This document shows positions 15,929-24,328 of a stretch of DNA of 38,554 bases, one piece after another. Source of the stretch: Elusimicrobiota bacterium (GTDB lineage Bacteria > Elusimicrobiota > Elusimicrobia > Elusimicrobiales > UBA9959); contig JACRER010000005.1 of NCBI GenBank assembly GCA_016234365.1, forward strand, positions 1 to 38,554, written 5' to 3'. Both the position numbers and the translations under genes were made by a program. Within the stretch, counting starts at the first letter, position 1. The number at the start of each line of letters is the position of its first letter. The notes beneath the pieces are model-generated. The model was given only the letters and a program-made list of their open reading frames with translations, had not been told where the DNA came from and ran no database searches.

Positions 15929-16843
15929 CTATTTAGGCAGGTAGTTGTAGCGGAACTGGAACATGCCCATCAGGTCCCAGCCGCCCTTGAAGGTAAGGTA
16001 GGAAAGTTCGAAATTGAGTTTGAGCAGGGTGCCAAGGTGCAGGTTGAAGAGCTTGGGGCTCTGCGGCGCGCCCTGCGGGATCATGACTTCCAGGCCTATC
16101 GGTGAATTCTTTTTGGGCAGCCACATGAAGCCGCCGAAGAGCATGCCGGTGGGGATCTGCAGCTCCGCGTTGGTGGGGTTGTTCTTCGTAAGGTTGATGG
16201 CTTCCTTGGACAGGAATTCCGAGAGGCCGTAGATGACCTTGGGCATGTCTCCGTCGGAGTAGCCGGCGTTCACGAAGAACTTGGGGTGCAGCCGCTTGGT
16301 GAGGGCCACGTAGGCGTTGGCGTAACTGTCGGTGTTCTTGGAATCTATCTTGGTGGAGACGGTGGGCTGGTTCAGCGAGGGCTGCGCGCCGTCGCGGAAC
16401 TTCAGGATGCCCTGCACGCCGGCGGCCATGGCCGGTCGCCAGGAGCCTTCGGTCTGTACCTGCATCTTGGAATCCGCCGATAAAAACCAAAGTCCGACGC
16501 GGTCGAGGTAGTTCTTCTTTTCCACGGTCCAGGCGTAGTTGTTCTTGCCGTAGAGGCGGCCGATGTAATACGCGGCGTTGAAGTCCAGCCCCAGGCCTAT
16601 GGAATTGCGGCCCTTGCCGCGGTAGGCGGTGGGCATCAGCACGATGCCGCTGAGCGGCACGTCCCCGATCTCGTAGGCGGCCGCCCTGGACGGGCCGGCC
16701 TTGGCGGCGGGCGCGGGCATGGCGGTGGAAAGCAGGAGCCCTTCCGGAGCGGCGGTGCTGACGGCCGGGATGACCTGTATCATCTGGGCGCGCAACGGGG
16801 CGGCGAGGAGGAGCGGGAGCAGGGCGCGCAGGAGGGTCTTCAT
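15929..16843 (-). CDS. Exported protein, probable outer-membrane barrel, unknown function
   Basis: 304 residues. A clear signal peptide (LLRALLPLLLAAPLRA-QMI, cleavage near 19/20) is followed by a Pro/Ala-rich stretch. From about residue 60 there are alternating polar and hydrophobic strands ending in aromatics, such as NSIGLGLDFNAAYYIGRLYG, KFFVNAGYSDGD, FELSYLTFKGGWDLMG and MFQFRYNYL. The pattern suits a beta-barrel or beta-sandwich envelope protein, though the chain ends in Leu-Pro-Lys rather than an aromatic. ATG 16843 overlaps the pgpA stop codon as ATGA, making it the last gene of the long operon. No named family was recognised. Confidence 0.65.
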   Translation of the reverse strand: MKTLLRALLPLLLAAPLRAQMIQVIPAVSTAAPEGLLLSTAMPAPAAKAGPSRAAAYEIGDVPLSGIVLMPTAYRGKGRNSIGLGLDFNAAYYIGRLYGKNNYAWTVEKKNYLDRVGLWFLSADSKMQVQTEGSWRPAMAAGVQGILKFRDGAQPSLNQPTVSTKIDSKNTDSYANAYVALTKRLHPKFFVNAGYSDGDMPKVIYGLSEFLSKEAINLTKNNPTNAELQIPTGMLFGGFMWLPKKNSPIGLEVMIPQGAPQSPKLFNLHLGTLLKLNFELSYLTFKGGWDLMGMFQFRYNYLPK

Positions 16844-17325
16844 AGGAAAATTTTAGCGGCTAACCGCGCGAGGAGGTTCGCCTCGGCGCCGGCAAGCACG
16901 TCGTCTATAATTATACCAAAACCCCCGGCGCAGGCGGTTTCCAGTTTCTTTATGGGCCAGGGCTTGAGCGTGTCCAGCGCGCGGAACAGCACGAAGGCGG
17001 CCGCCAGGTTGAACGGGGTGCGCTCCAGGAACAGCAGCGCGGTCCAGTAGCCGATGATCTCGTCGATAACTATGCGCGGGTCGTCATGGGTGCCGTAGGA
17101 CGCGGAAGCGAGCCCGGCGATCCAGATGGAGAACGGAAAAAAGCCCAGGCAGAAGGCCGCGAAAAGGGTCTTGTCTTCCGGCAGGAAAGGTACCAGGGCC
17201 AGCGCGACCAGGGTGCCGGCCATGCCGGAGCCGGTGAATTTTTTGAAGCCTGTCAGGCGGGCCGGGACGTAGCTTACGAAGCCGCCGCTCGCCAGGAACC
17301 TTACGATGAAGTCTTTCGCGCGCAT
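16840..17325 (-). CDS. pgpA: Phosphatidylglycerophosphatase A
   Basis: 161 residues. PgpA removes phosphate from phosphatidylglycerol phosphate to give phosphatidylglycerol, directly after the PgsA step in the inner membrane. Family motifs are present: TGSGMAGTL near residue 31, HDDPRIVIDEIIGYW at about 80, FRALDTLKPWPI, and GIIIDDVLAGAEANL at about 136. These hold the acidic metal-binding residues. Three to four hydrophobic segments match the small membrane enzyme. It lies 7 bp after pgsA on the same strand, so two consecutive steps of phosphatidylglycerol synthesis are cotranscribed. No clear ribosome site precedes ATG 17325, suggesting coupling to pgsA. Confidence 0.93.
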   Translation of the reverse strand: MRAKDFIVRFLASGGFVSYVPARLTGFKKFTGSGMAGTLVALALVPFLPEDKTLFAAFCLGFFPFSIWIAGLASASYGTHDDPRIVIDEIIGYWTALLFLERTPFNLAAAFVLFRALDTLKPWPIKKLETACAGGFGIIIDDVLAGAEANLLARLAAKIFL

Positions 17326-17332
17326 GCGGCGG

Positions 17333-17941
17333 TCAGTGTCCGCGTTCGCTCCAGGATTTGTAGAGCAGGGCGCGGTGGTTGTAGAGATAAATGCCGCCGC
17401 TGATCAGCGTGAAGAAGGCGGTTATTACGGTGAGCCACCAGGTTACGGGCTTGGCCAGCTGGGGCGCCCAGGCCAGGAAGACGGGCAGCGGCTCGGCTTT
17501 GGCCCAGAGGTGGAGCGTCAGCAGCGTCAGGATAGTGAAAGCCGAGATGAGCTGGATGGTGGTCTTCACCTTGCCGGCGGCTTCGGCTTTCATCACGTCG
17601 CCGTGCAGGGCCGACAGGACGCGCAAGGTGGAGATGGTCAATTCCCGCAGGAGGATAATGAAGACCGCCCAGATAGGGACGGCGAGTTCCCGCAGCGAGG
17701 CGAAGGCCAGGAAAACGGACATGATCAGGATCTTGTCGGCGAAGGGGTCAGCCACCGCGCCGAACGGGGTGGTGGTTTTGGTGCGTCGGGCTATGGCGCC
17801 GTCTATACCGTCCGAAATGCTCGCCACGGTCAGGAGCACCAGGGCCGCTACCTCGGACCAGAGGGTCTTGGAAATTATCAGCGCGAAAATTATCAGGCTG
17901 AGGCCCATCCGGGCCATGGTGATGCGGTTTGCTAGTGTCAT
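17333..17941 (-). CDS. pgsA: CDP-diacylglycerol--glycerol-3-phosphate 3-phosphatidyltransferase
   Basis: 202 residues with an N-terminus (MTLANRITMARMGLSLIIF) typical of PgsA. The CDP-alcohol phosphotransferase signature D-x2-D-G-x2-A-R-x8-G-x3-D-x3-D is complete: Asp44, Asp47, Gly48, Ala51-Arg52, Gly61, Asp65 and Asp69. Six membrane helices are expected. It makes phosphatidylglycerol phosphate, the precursor of phosphatidylglycerol and cardiolipin, and pgpA for the next step follows immediately. It begins 3 bp after the stop codon of lolA. Other CDP-alcohol transferases share the signature, but the N-terminus and pgpA neighbour favour PgsA. Confidence 0.93.
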   Translation of the reverse strand: MTLANRITMARMGLSLIIFALIISKTLWSEVAALVLLTVASISDGIDGAIARRTKTTTPFGAVADPFADKILIMSVFLAFASLRELAVPIWAVFIILLRELTISTLRVLSALHGDVMKAEAAGKVKTTIQLISAFTILTLLTLHLWAKAEPLPVFLAWAPQLAKPVTWWLTVITAFFTLISGGIYLYNHRALLYKSWSERGH

Positions 17942-17944
17942 CGG

Positions 17945-18691
17945 TCAGTTTTTGAAAGTCAGAACTTCCACGCCTTTGGGCGGAGAGAACTTGAAGAGTT
18001 CCCGGTCCACGGGCGCGTTGCGCTCCACGGAGGTCATGCGGGTGCGGATGACGGTATTGTCCACCGTGAGCTCGGCTTCCGTCGGGAAATAGTCCTGGTC
18101 CAGCGTAAGGGCCAGGGAGTACGCTGCGCCGGAGCGCGGCGTGAAGGTTATTTTGACGGGGGCCCCGTCCTTCCCCCCGCTTACGGCCGCGTTGTTGCGG
18201 GCGGTAAGCGCGGCGTAGCCGCCGAAGTCCAGGATACCGGAGAAGTTCTGGTCCTGCGTCTTGCGCCATGCTTGCCAGCCGGTGCGCACGGCCTGCTTGT
18301 CTTCGGGCTTGTAGATCCAGATGTCGGCCTTGTCCGTCACTACCAGCTGCCGGGCGGGCTTCACGTGCTCGATGCGCAGCAGGTTGGGTTTGACGTAGCG
18401 CAGGTTGCCGTCGATGTTCTGCTTGAGGCCCGCTTCCTTGAAATTAACTTCCTGGGAGAAGTCCGCCTTGAGGGTCTCCAGTTTGTCGTCCCAGGCTTTC
18501 AGTTTGGCTATGACTTCCGCGGTCCGGTCCTCGGGTTTGGCGGTTTCCGGGGCGGCGGCTGTCCGGGTTGAGACGGCGACGGCCGCCGGTTTTTTTGCTT
18601 TGGCCGGCTGTTTTTTTGGAGCCAACTTCTGCTGGGCGTGCGCGCCAGCGGTCAAAGCGAGAAGCAGTACGGCGGTAAATACCTTATTCAT
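17945..18691 (-). CDS. lolA: LolA-family outer-membrane lipoprotein carrier
   Basis: 248 residues. A signal peptide (MNKVFTAVLLLALTAGAHA-QQ) is followed by a Lys/Pro/Ala-rich linker of about 35 residues, longer than in typical LolA. The LolA domain runs from about 60 to 245: LETLKADFSQEV, GNLRYVKPNLLRIEH, LVVTDKADIWIYKPEDKQAV, and a C-terminal strand series ending in FSPPKGVEVLTF. LolA ferries lipoproteins across the periplasm to the outer membrane, direct evidence for a diderm envelope. The start overlaps the end of ftsK by 8 bp, with GAGGAG inside ftsK as ribosome site. LolA-like proteins can have other roles, so the exact function rests on family membership. Confidence 0.85.
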   Translation of the reverse strand: MNKVFTAVLLLALTAGAHAQQKLAPKKQPAKAKKPAAVAVSTRTAAAPETAKPEDRTAEVIAKLKAWDDKLETLKADFSQEVNFKEAGLKQNIDGNLRYVKPNLLRIEHVKPARQLVVTDKADIWIYKPEDKQAVRTGWQAWRKTQDQNFSGILDFGGYAALTARNNAAVSGGKDGAPVKITFTPRSGAAYSLALTLDQDYFPTEAELTVDNTVIRTRMTSVERNAPVDRELFKFSPPKGVEVLTFKN

Positions 18692-21011
18692 TTCGCGAGA
18701 ACTCCTCGCCGGCCGGCTCTTCCGCGCCCTGGGGCTGCTGGGCCGCGGTCGCCAGGGACTTCAGGTGATTCTCCATCTTGTCGAAGAAGATCTCCCAGCG
18801 GTTGGAACCTTCCGGCTTGTGTATGAACCCGTTCATTTCGAGGATGCTAAGAATGTTGGTGGCCCTGGCGGAGGAGCCGAAGTGCGCCTTCAGCAGGTCC
18901 TGCGAAACGCGGCGGCGCTCCAGCACCAGTTTCAGCGCGGCTATCATCTCTTCGGAGGAACTGCCTTTGCCGGTGCCGGCGGTCTCTTCATCCTCGGTCA
19001 GCGGCTGGTAGTTGGGCCTGGCCTGCGCCTTTACGCAGTCGGCCACCTTGCGGATCTCGTCCTCGCCCACGTAGGCGCCCTGGATACGGGACGGCTTCTG
19101 CGCGTCGATGGCGAGGTACAGCAGGTCCCCCTTGCCTATCAGCGCCTCGGCGCCGGGGCAGTCCAGGATGACGCGGGAATCGGTCTTGGAGGTGACTTGC
19201 AGCGCCACGCGCGAAGGCAGGTTGGCCTTGATGACTCCGGTGATCACGTCCACCGACGGGCGCTGGGTGGCGAGCACCAGGTGGATGCCCACGGCGCGCG
19301 CCATCTGCGCCAGGCGCTGGATGGCGTCCTCCACCACGTTGCGCGTCTGCAGCATCAGGTCGGCCAGCTCGTCTATGACGACGATGATGTAATATTCCTG
19401 CGGAGCGCCGTTCTCGAGCGCCCACTTGTTGTAGGAAGCGATGTTCTTTACGCGCGCTTTCTCGAACTTCTTGTAGCGCTTCTCCATCACGCGCGTCAGC
19501 GCCACCAGGGACTTGGAGGCGTCCTTGGGGTCCGTGATCACGGAAACGCGGTCCGGCGTTTCCTTGGGGTCGTATAAATAAGGAATGTCCTCGTAGAACG
19601 TCAGTTCCAGGCGCTTGGGGTCTATGAACAGGAATTTGACCTCATCGGGCTTGTTGCGGAACATGAGCGACAGGATGAGCGATTGCATGAATACGCTCTT
19701 GCCGCTGGCGGTGGCGCCGGCCACCAGCAGGTGCGGCATCGACTCGAGGTTCGCTATGGCCACCTTGCCCTCGGCGTAGCGGCCCAGCACGAACGTCAGC
19801 GGCGAGCGGGCCTCGTTGAACGTGGAGCTTTCCAGCAGTTCGCGCAGGCCCACCTTGGCGCGGGTATTGTTGGGAATCTCGAAGCCGATGGCGGACTTGC
19901 CCGGAATGGGCGCTATCACGCGGATGGCGCCGGCGGACTTCATGGCGAGCGCCACGTCGTTGGAAAGCGAGACTATGGAACTGATCTTTACACCGGAGGC
20001 CGGGGTGACCTCGTAGCGGGTGATGACCGGGCCGGGGTAGACGCCGGAAACCTGCACGTCGACCTTGAAGCTCTTGAAGGTGGTCTCCAACTGCACCCGC
20101 GCGGCGTTGATCTCGGCGTCGTCGGGGCCTATGGCCACCTGCTTGGCGGGCGGCTCCAGCAGGTCGGTGCCGGGCAGTTTGAAGTTCTTGAAATAGGGGT
20201 CGGTGAGCTTTTCCTTGTCGTCGGCCGGTTTGGCCTGGGCCGCGGGTTTGGCGGCCGGTTTGGGCTGCACGGCGGCGGCAGGTTGCTCCGCCGCGGTCCT
20301 GACCACCTTTATCTCCGGTGCAGGGACGGGCTTTGCTTCCTTGGGCTTCTCCTCGCTGCGTATCACCGGCGGCGGCTCCGGGATGGGCTTGGCGTCGTAG
20401 GCGGGGCCTTCGGCCTTTTCCTTATCGGAGATCAATTTGAGCCGGGCGGAAAGTTCGCGGCGGGCGGAAAGCCAGTGGCGGTAGTCGTCCATGGCCGTGG
20501 ACGTGGCGTACTTGAAAACCTTGCGCCAGGAGATCTTGAAGAGCACCTGCACGCCGGCGAAGAAGACCACGGCCGAGAAGAGGCCTGCGCCTACCGCGCC
20601 GAACATGCGCGAGAGCAGCTGCCCCAGGGCGTAGCCGAGCCAGCCGCCGGCGTCGACCCAGGGCCCGAAGCGGGCGCTGAGGAGTTCTATGACCGCCGAC
20701 ATGGAGCCCAGCACCATCAGCGTGCCTGCGGTCAGCGTAAGCACGCCCTTGTTGGGCTTGCCCAGGTTTACCAGCAGGGCTATGAGCCCGTAGAGAAAAA
20801 TGAAAGGAAATAAGTAAGCCGTGTGGCCGAGGAAGTTGGTCAGCGCCGTGGCGACGGTGTCGCCCACCACGCCGCGCGACCCGGGGCTCATCAGGGCCCA
20901 GATCAGCCAGACGTTGAAAGCGAAGGCCCCCGCCCAGTACAGCGCATAGGAAAGGGCGGAGGTCTTTTTCTTCCCCTGAGAGGAAGCTCGGTTCTTTGAG
21001 AAGTCGCGCAT
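18684..21011 (-). CDS. ftsK: DNA translocase FtsK (SpoIIIE family)
   Basis: 775 residues. Four membrane helices (about 21-42, 57-83, 90-112, 137-160) anchor it at the septum. A short Pro/Ala/Lys-rich linker (about 200-265) leads to the motor. The alpha/beta RecA-like motor has Walker A GATASGKS (432-439) and Walker B YYIIVVIDELAD (540-551), followed by ATQRPSVDVITG. The gamma winged-helix domain (about 685-748, EEMIAALKLVLERRRVSQDL and ILSILEMNGFIHKP) would read polarity sequences on the chromosome and activate XerCD. The linker is much shorter than in E. coli FtsK, nearer SpoIIIE in length. It pumps DNA through the septum and helps resolve dimers. No clear Shine-Dalgarno precedes ATG 21011. 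Confidence 0.97.
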   Translation of the reverse strand: MRDFSKNRASSQGKKKTSALSYALYWAGAFAFNVWLIWALMSPGSRGVVGDTVATALTNFLGHTAYLFPFIFLYGLIALLVNLGKPNKGVLTLTAGTLMVLGSMSAVIELLSARFGPWVDAGGWLGYALGQLLSRMFGAVGAGLFSAVVFFAGVQVLFKISWRKVFKYATSTAMDDYRHWLSARRELSARLKLISDKEKAEGPAYDAKPIPEPPPVIRSEEKPKEAKPVPAPEIKVVRTAAEQPAAAVQPKPAAKPAAQAKPADDKEKLTDPYFKNFKLPGTDLLEPPAKQVAIGPDDAEINAARVQLETTFKSFKVDVQVSGVYPGPVITRYEVTPASGVKISSIVSLSNDVALAMKSAGAIRVIAPIPGKSAIGFEIPNNTRAKVGLRELLESSTFNEARSPLTFVLGRYAEGKVAIANLESMPHLLVAGATASGKSVFMQSLILSLMFRNKPDEVKFLFIDPKRLELTFYEDIPYLYDPKETPDRVSVITDPKDASKSLVALTRVMEKRYKKFEKARVKNIASYNKWALENGAPQEYYIIVVIDELADLMLQTRNVVEDAIQRLAQMARAVGIHLVLATQRPSVDVITGVIKANLPSRVALQVTSKTDSRVILDCPGAEALIGKGDLLYLAIDAQKPSRIQGAYVGEDEIRKVADCVKAQARPNYQPLTEDEETAGTGKGSSSEEMIAALKLVLERRRVSQDLLKAHFGSSARATNILSILEMNGFIHKPEGSNRWEIFFDKMENHLKSLATAAQQPQGAEEPAGEEFSRNE

Positions 21012-21033
21012 TGTGGCTGCGCCCGGTGGCGCT

Positions 21034-21261
21034 TTACTGTTTATCGTTGAGCACTACCCGGAAATTGAGTTCCTTGGGGTAGAGCGAGACCTTGCCCTGC
21101 GCGGCCAGCCAGCCCAGCGCCAGGTAGAGCGCGGAGCTGGACAGGTGGAGCTTGAGCTTGAGGTCCCAGGAGGAGGCGTCGCCGCCGGCCGCCTTGAGCG
21201 TCTCAAGGAGGTTCCCGGCGGTCTGCGCCAGCGTATCGGTGAACTTGGCGGCGTCCTGCAT
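21034..21261 (-). CDS. Small winged-helix protein, DUF2582-like
   Basis: 75 residues. The pattern AQTAGNLLETLKA, then SSWDLKLKLHLSSSALYLAL and GWLAAQGKVSLYPK, then FRVVL matches the small winged-helix family DUF2582, in which a helix-loop-helix carries an (A/L)-GWL-A block and a two-stranded wing ends the chain. DNA or nucleoprotein binding is presumed for the family, but no target is known. GAGGT lies about 5 bases before ATG 21261, which is 1 bp after the accB stop, so the two genes are tightly coupled. Confidence 0.75.
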   Translation of the reverse strand: MQDAAKFTDTLAQTAGNLLETLKAAGGDASSWDLKLKLHLSSSALYLALGWLAAQGKVSLYPKELNFRVVLNDKQ

Positions 21262-21262
21262 G

Positions 21263-21733
21263 CTACCTCTTTATATTGAACAGGTCGGCGTTGGGTTCTA
21301 CGGGCTTGCCGTTCTCCGCGGTCACTTTTTCGATGACGCAGTTGAATTCGGCCTTGATCTCGTTGAAGACCTTCATGGCCTCTATCACGCAGATCACCTG
21401 ACCTTCCTTCACCGAATCGCCCTCGCGGACGTACGGCGGGCTGGACGGGCTCGGCGCGCGGTAGAAGATGCCGGACATCGGGGCTTTGATCGTTTCCCCG
21501 GCGTGGACCGGGGCCTGGTGGGCGGCCGGGGCGGCTTTGCCGGCCGGGGCGTGCGCCGACGGCGCGAAAACGGGGATCTGGTGCACGGCGTTGTTGTGCT
21601 TGCGTACCAGCTTTATGTAGGTGCTGTCCTTGGAAAATTCTATGACCTCCAGCTTGTTGGAGTTCATGAACTGGTAGAACTTCTGCACCTGGTCGAACGC
21701 GTTCTCTGACTGGGGCTTTGCGGTTTTCTTCAT
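21263..21733 (-). CDS. accB: Biotin carboxyl carrier protein of acetyl-CoA carboxylase
   Basis: 156 residues from ATG 21733, chosen because GGAGG lies 8 bases upstream and the protein then begins MKKTAKPQSENAF like other BCCPs. The frame stays open further upstream, but that part overlaps the hairpin at 21762-21792. The N-terminal helix region (11-45) is followed by a Pro/Ala-rich linker and the biotinyl domain (about 80-156), where Lys121 in VIEAMKVFNEI is the biotin attachment site. BCCP carries CO2 between biotin carboxylase and carboxyltransferase in fatty-acid synthesis. accC, which usually follows accB, is not next to it here; a DUF2582 gene is. Confidence 0.95.
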   Translation of the reverse strand: MKKTAKPQSENAFDQVQKFYQFMNSNKLEVIEFSKDSTYIKLVRKHNNAVHQIPVFAPSAHAPAGKAAPAAHQAPVHAGETIKAPMSGIFYRAPSPSSPPYVREGDSVKEGQVICVIEAMKVFNEIKAEFNCVIEKVTAENGKPVEPNADLFNIKR

Positions 21734-21761
21734 TAAGTTGCCTCCGCGGGGTGTTTTATAT

Positions 21762-21792
21762 CCCGGCCCCCGCGGTTCGCGCGGGGGCCGGG
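21762..21792 (-). terminator. GC-rich stem between pnp and accB
   Basis: A 13-bp perfect stem (21762-21774 with 21780-21792, loop GTTCG) lies just after the pnp stop codon. It lacks a U-tract on the minus strand, so it may be a partial terminator or a processing/stability element inside the operon. Confidence 0.5.
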
Positions 21793-21798
21793 TATAGC

Positions 21799-23931
21799 TT
21801 ACTTCTTTACGGGCGGCTGCTGCGGCTGCTGCAGGAGCACGCGGCGGGACAGCCGGTATTTGCCGGCGTTCACCTCGACGCATTTAACTTCGACTTCCTG
21901 GCCCATCTTCAGCACGTCTTCAACCCTGTTGACGCGCTTGGTGTCTATTTCCGAGATGTGCAGGAGGCCTTCCTTGCCGGGCAGCACTTCGACGAAGGCG
22001 CCGAAGTCCACGATCGAGACGACGTGGCCCTTGTAGACCTTGCCGACCTCGACTTCCATGGAGAACTGCTCCACGAACATTTTCGCCGCGTCCAGGCTGG
22101 CCTTGTCGCAGCTCGAGATGAACACTGAACCATCGTCCTCGACGGCGATCTCGGCGCCGGTGCGCTCCTGGATGCCGCGGATGTTCTTGCCGCCGGGCCC
22201 TATGAAGGCGCCTATCTTGTCGCGGGGGATCATCAGCTTCACGATGCGGGGAGCGAACTCGGAGATGTCGGCGTTGGGCGCCGGCACGGCATGCTCCATG
22301 ATGTCGAGGATGTGAAGGCGGCCGCGGGTGGCCTGCTCGATGGCTTCCTTCATGATGTTCATGGGGATGCCGGTGGCGAGCTTCACGTCCATCTGCAGCG
22401 CGGTCACGCCTTTGCGCGTGCCGGTGATCTTGAAGTCCATGTCGCCGTAGTGGTCTTCCAGGCCGGCGATGTCGGACAGCACGGCAAACTTGGAGCCGTC
22501 GGTCACCAGGCCCATCGCTATGCCGGAGCAGGCTGCCTTCAGGGACACGCCGGCGTTGAACATCGCGAGAGAACCGCCGCACACGGTGGCCATCGACGAG
22601 GAGCCGTTGGACTCCAGGATGTCGGACACGAGGCGGATGGTGTAGGGGAAGGTTTCTTCCGGGGGCAGCAGCGGCAGCAGCGCGCGCTTGGCGAGGTGGC
22701 CATGGCCTATTTCGCGGCGGCCGGGACCCCTGTCTGGCTTCACTTCGCCTACCGAGTAGCTCGGGAAGTTGTAGTGGAGCATGAAGCGGTCGAAGGTCTT
22801 GCCTTCAAGGGCGTCGAGCATCTGCTTGTCGTCGGAGGTGCCGAGGGTGGCCACCACGAGGGCCTGGGTCTGGCCGCGGGTGAACACGGCCGAGCCGTGG
22901 GTGCGGGGCAGGAAGCCCGGGTCGATGTTGATCTCGCGGACCTCTTCGGTCTTGCGGCCGTCGGTGCGGATCTTGGTGTCCAGCGTGATGCGGCGCCAGA
23001 TGGTGTAGAGCACGTCTTCGAACACGGTCTTGGCCTGGTAGGAAGCCGTCGCGTCGGCGGGGTACTTTTCCACCATCGCGGTGTAGGCTTTAACCCGGAT
23101 CTCTTCCAGGGCCTTTTCCATGGCTTTCTTCTCGGGCTTGGAAGAGAGGATCCTCTCCACTTCGGCCTTCACCATGTTCTCCACGTCGGCCTTGAGTTCA
23201 GGCTTTATCTCGGGAGTAGCGATAGGGGTCTTGGCTTTGCCCACCTGCTCCTTCATCTTGATCTGCAGCTTGCAGAGCTTTTCAAGTTCGGGCTTGGCGG
23301 CTTCCATGGCGCCGATCAGGTCGGCGTTGGGGAGTTCGTGTGCCCCACCTTCCACCATCAGGATGCCGTTCTGCGTGCCGCAGATGACCATTTCCATTTC
23401 GGAGGTCAGGCGCTGCTCGTTGGTGGGGTTCATGATGAACTTGCCGTCGAGCTTGCCCACGCGCACCGCGGCCACGGGGCCGTTCCACGGGATGTCGGAG
23501 ATCATCAGGGCCGCGGAGGCCGAGTTGATGGACACCACGTCGGCGTCGTTGATGCCGTCGTAGGACATCACCATGTTGACCACCTGCGTCTCGGTGTTGA
23601 AGTAATCCGGGAACAGGGGGCGCACGGCGCGGTCCGTCAGGCGGGAGGCGAGAACTTCTTTCTCGCGGGCTTTGCCCTCGCGTTTGAAGAAGCCGCCGGG
23701 GATCTTGCCGGCCGCGTAGGTGCGCTCTTTGTAGTCGCAGCTGAGCGGCACGAACTGGGGCGGGGTGTCCTTGGGCTTGTTGGCCTGCACAGCGGTGGAC
23801 AGCACCATGGTGTCCCCGATGCGGATGATCACGGCGCCGCCGGACTGCTTGGCGATGGCGCCGGTCTCGAACGAAATGGACTTATCCCCCACCTGTTCTT
23901 CCAGGCGGAGCGGTTTAGGGTAATTTGTCAT
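21799..23931 (-). CDS. pnp: Polyribonucleotide nucleotidyltransferase (PNPase)
   Basis: 710 residues, the normal length. PNPase degrades RNA 3' to 5' with phosphate and is part of the degradosome. The two RNase PH-like halves are present: RTYAAGKIPGGFFKREGK and LASRLTDRAVRPLFP in the first, and TDGRKTEEVREI, GRREIGHGHLAKRAL and GTRKGVTALQMDVK in the catalytic second. The KH domain (IPRDKIGAFIGPGGKNIRGI) and S1 domain (VGKVYKGHVVSIVDFGAFVE) close the protein, with a short Gln/Pro tail. AAGGAA lies upstream of ATG 23931. It follows rpsO by 3 bp, the common rpsO-pnp pair, where pnp often autoregulates through the leader. Confidence 0.98.
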   Translation of the reverse strand: MTNYPKPLRLEEQVGDKSISFETGAIAKQSGGAVIIRIGDTMVLSTAVQANKPKDTPPQFVPLSCDYKERTYAAGKIPGGFFKREGKAREKEVLASRLTDRAVRPLFPDYFNTETQVVNMVMSYDGINDADVVSINSASAALMISDIPWNGPVAAVRVGKLDGKFIMNPTNEQRLTSEMEMVICGTQNGILMVEGGAHELPNADLIGAMEAAKPELEKLCKLQIKMKEQVGKAKTPIATPEIKPELKADVENMVKAEVERILSSKPEKKAMEKALEEIRVKAYTAMVEKYPADATASYQAKTVFEDVLYTIWRRITLDTKIRTDGRKTEEVREINIDPGFLPRTHGSAVFTRGQTQALVVATLGTSDDKQMLDALEGKTFDRFMLHYNFPSYSVGEVKPDRGPGRREIGHGHLAKRALLPLLPPEETFPYTIRLVSDILESNGSSSMATVCGGSLAMFNAGVSLKAACSGIAMGLVTDGSKFAVLSDIAGLEDHYGDMDFKITGTRKGVTALQMDVKLATGIPMNIMKEAIEQATRGRLHILDIMEHAVPAPNADISEFAPRIVKLMIPRDKIGAFIGPGGKNIRGIQERTGAEIAVEDDGSVFISSCDKASLDAAKMFVEQFSMEVEVGKVYKGHVVSIVDFGAFVEVLPGKEGLLHISEIDTKRVNRVEDVLKMGQEVEVKCVEVNAGKYRLSRRVLLQQPQQPPVKK

Positions 23932-23934
23932 TTA

Positions 23935-24204
23935 TTATTTCCTTAAGCCTAAGGCTTTAATTACCTTCTTGTACTCCTCGCGGTTGTTAGCTTCGAGGTA
24001 GCTGAGAAGGCGCTTGCGCTGCGAGACCAGCTTGGCCAGGCCGCGTTTGCACGCGTTGTCCTTGGGGCTGGAAAGGCTGTGCTTGGAAAGATACTGTATG
24101 CGCTCGGTTACCAGTGCGACCTGCACCGAGGTGGAGCCGGTATCGTTGGGTTTAGGGGAGAATTTCTCCGCTATTTCTCTGATCTTGTTCTTGGTTAATG
24201 CCAT
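23935..24204 (-). CDS. rpsO: 30S ribosomal protein S15
   Basis: 89 residues, full length. Features of uS15: the N-terminal helix (MALTKNKIREIAEKFSP), DTGSTSVQVALVTERIQYLS, KHSLSSPKDN (the H-x3-S-K-D 16S-binding block region), RGLAKLVSQRKRLLSYLE and the ending YKKVIKALGLRK. It binds 16S rRNA helices 20-22 early in small-subunit assembly. It is the first gene of a long minus-strand operon, with its promoter about 40-70 bases upstream. In many bacteria S15 represses its own mRNA through a leader structure; the leader here is short (about 32 nt) and no such fold was recognised. Confidence 0.98.
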   Translation of the reverse strand: MALTKNKIREIAEKFSPKPNDTGSTSVQVALVTERIQYLSKHSLSSPKDNACKRGLAKLVSQRKRLLSYLEANNREEYKKVIKALGLRK

Positions 24205-24242
24205 TTGTTTTCTCTCTTTGTTTGGTTTTATACCTTTCGTTC

Positions 24243-24272
24243 ATTATATTAATTATATCCATATATCGTCAA
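24243..24272 (-). promoter_or_regulatory. Promoter of the rpsO-pnp operon
   Basis: On the minus strand TTGACG (24267-24272), 18 bp, then TATAAT (24243-24248), giving a start near 24236 and a leader of about 32 nt. The surrounding 40 bases are AT-rich. Confidence 0.75.
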
Positions 24273-24274
24273 CG

Positions 24275-24302
24275 GAAGGCCCCCCGCCGCCGGGGGGCCT
24301 TC
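24275..24302 (-). terminator. Stem-loop ending the envelope-module operon
   Basis: An 11-bp GC-rich stem (24275-24285 with 24292-24302, loop GCCGCC) lies 26 bases past the stop codon of the 24329-26989 gene and abuts the -35 box of the rpsO promoter. On the minus strand no U-tract follows, so termination may rely on the stem or on Rho. In the plus direction it is followed by an A-run. Confidence 0.55.
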
Positions 24303-24328
24303 GCCGAAAAAAGACTGTTCTCTATGGT

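Noticed and set aside
21734-21883. Longer accB start adding 50 residues
   Set aside because: The extra part is translated through the GC-rich hairpin after pnp and is Arg/Pro/Ala-rich, while the internal ATG 21733 has a good GGAGG.
22291-23946. Plus-strand open frame of 551 codons over pnp
   Set aside because: It is a shadow of pnp, rich in His/Gly/Val, with no motif.
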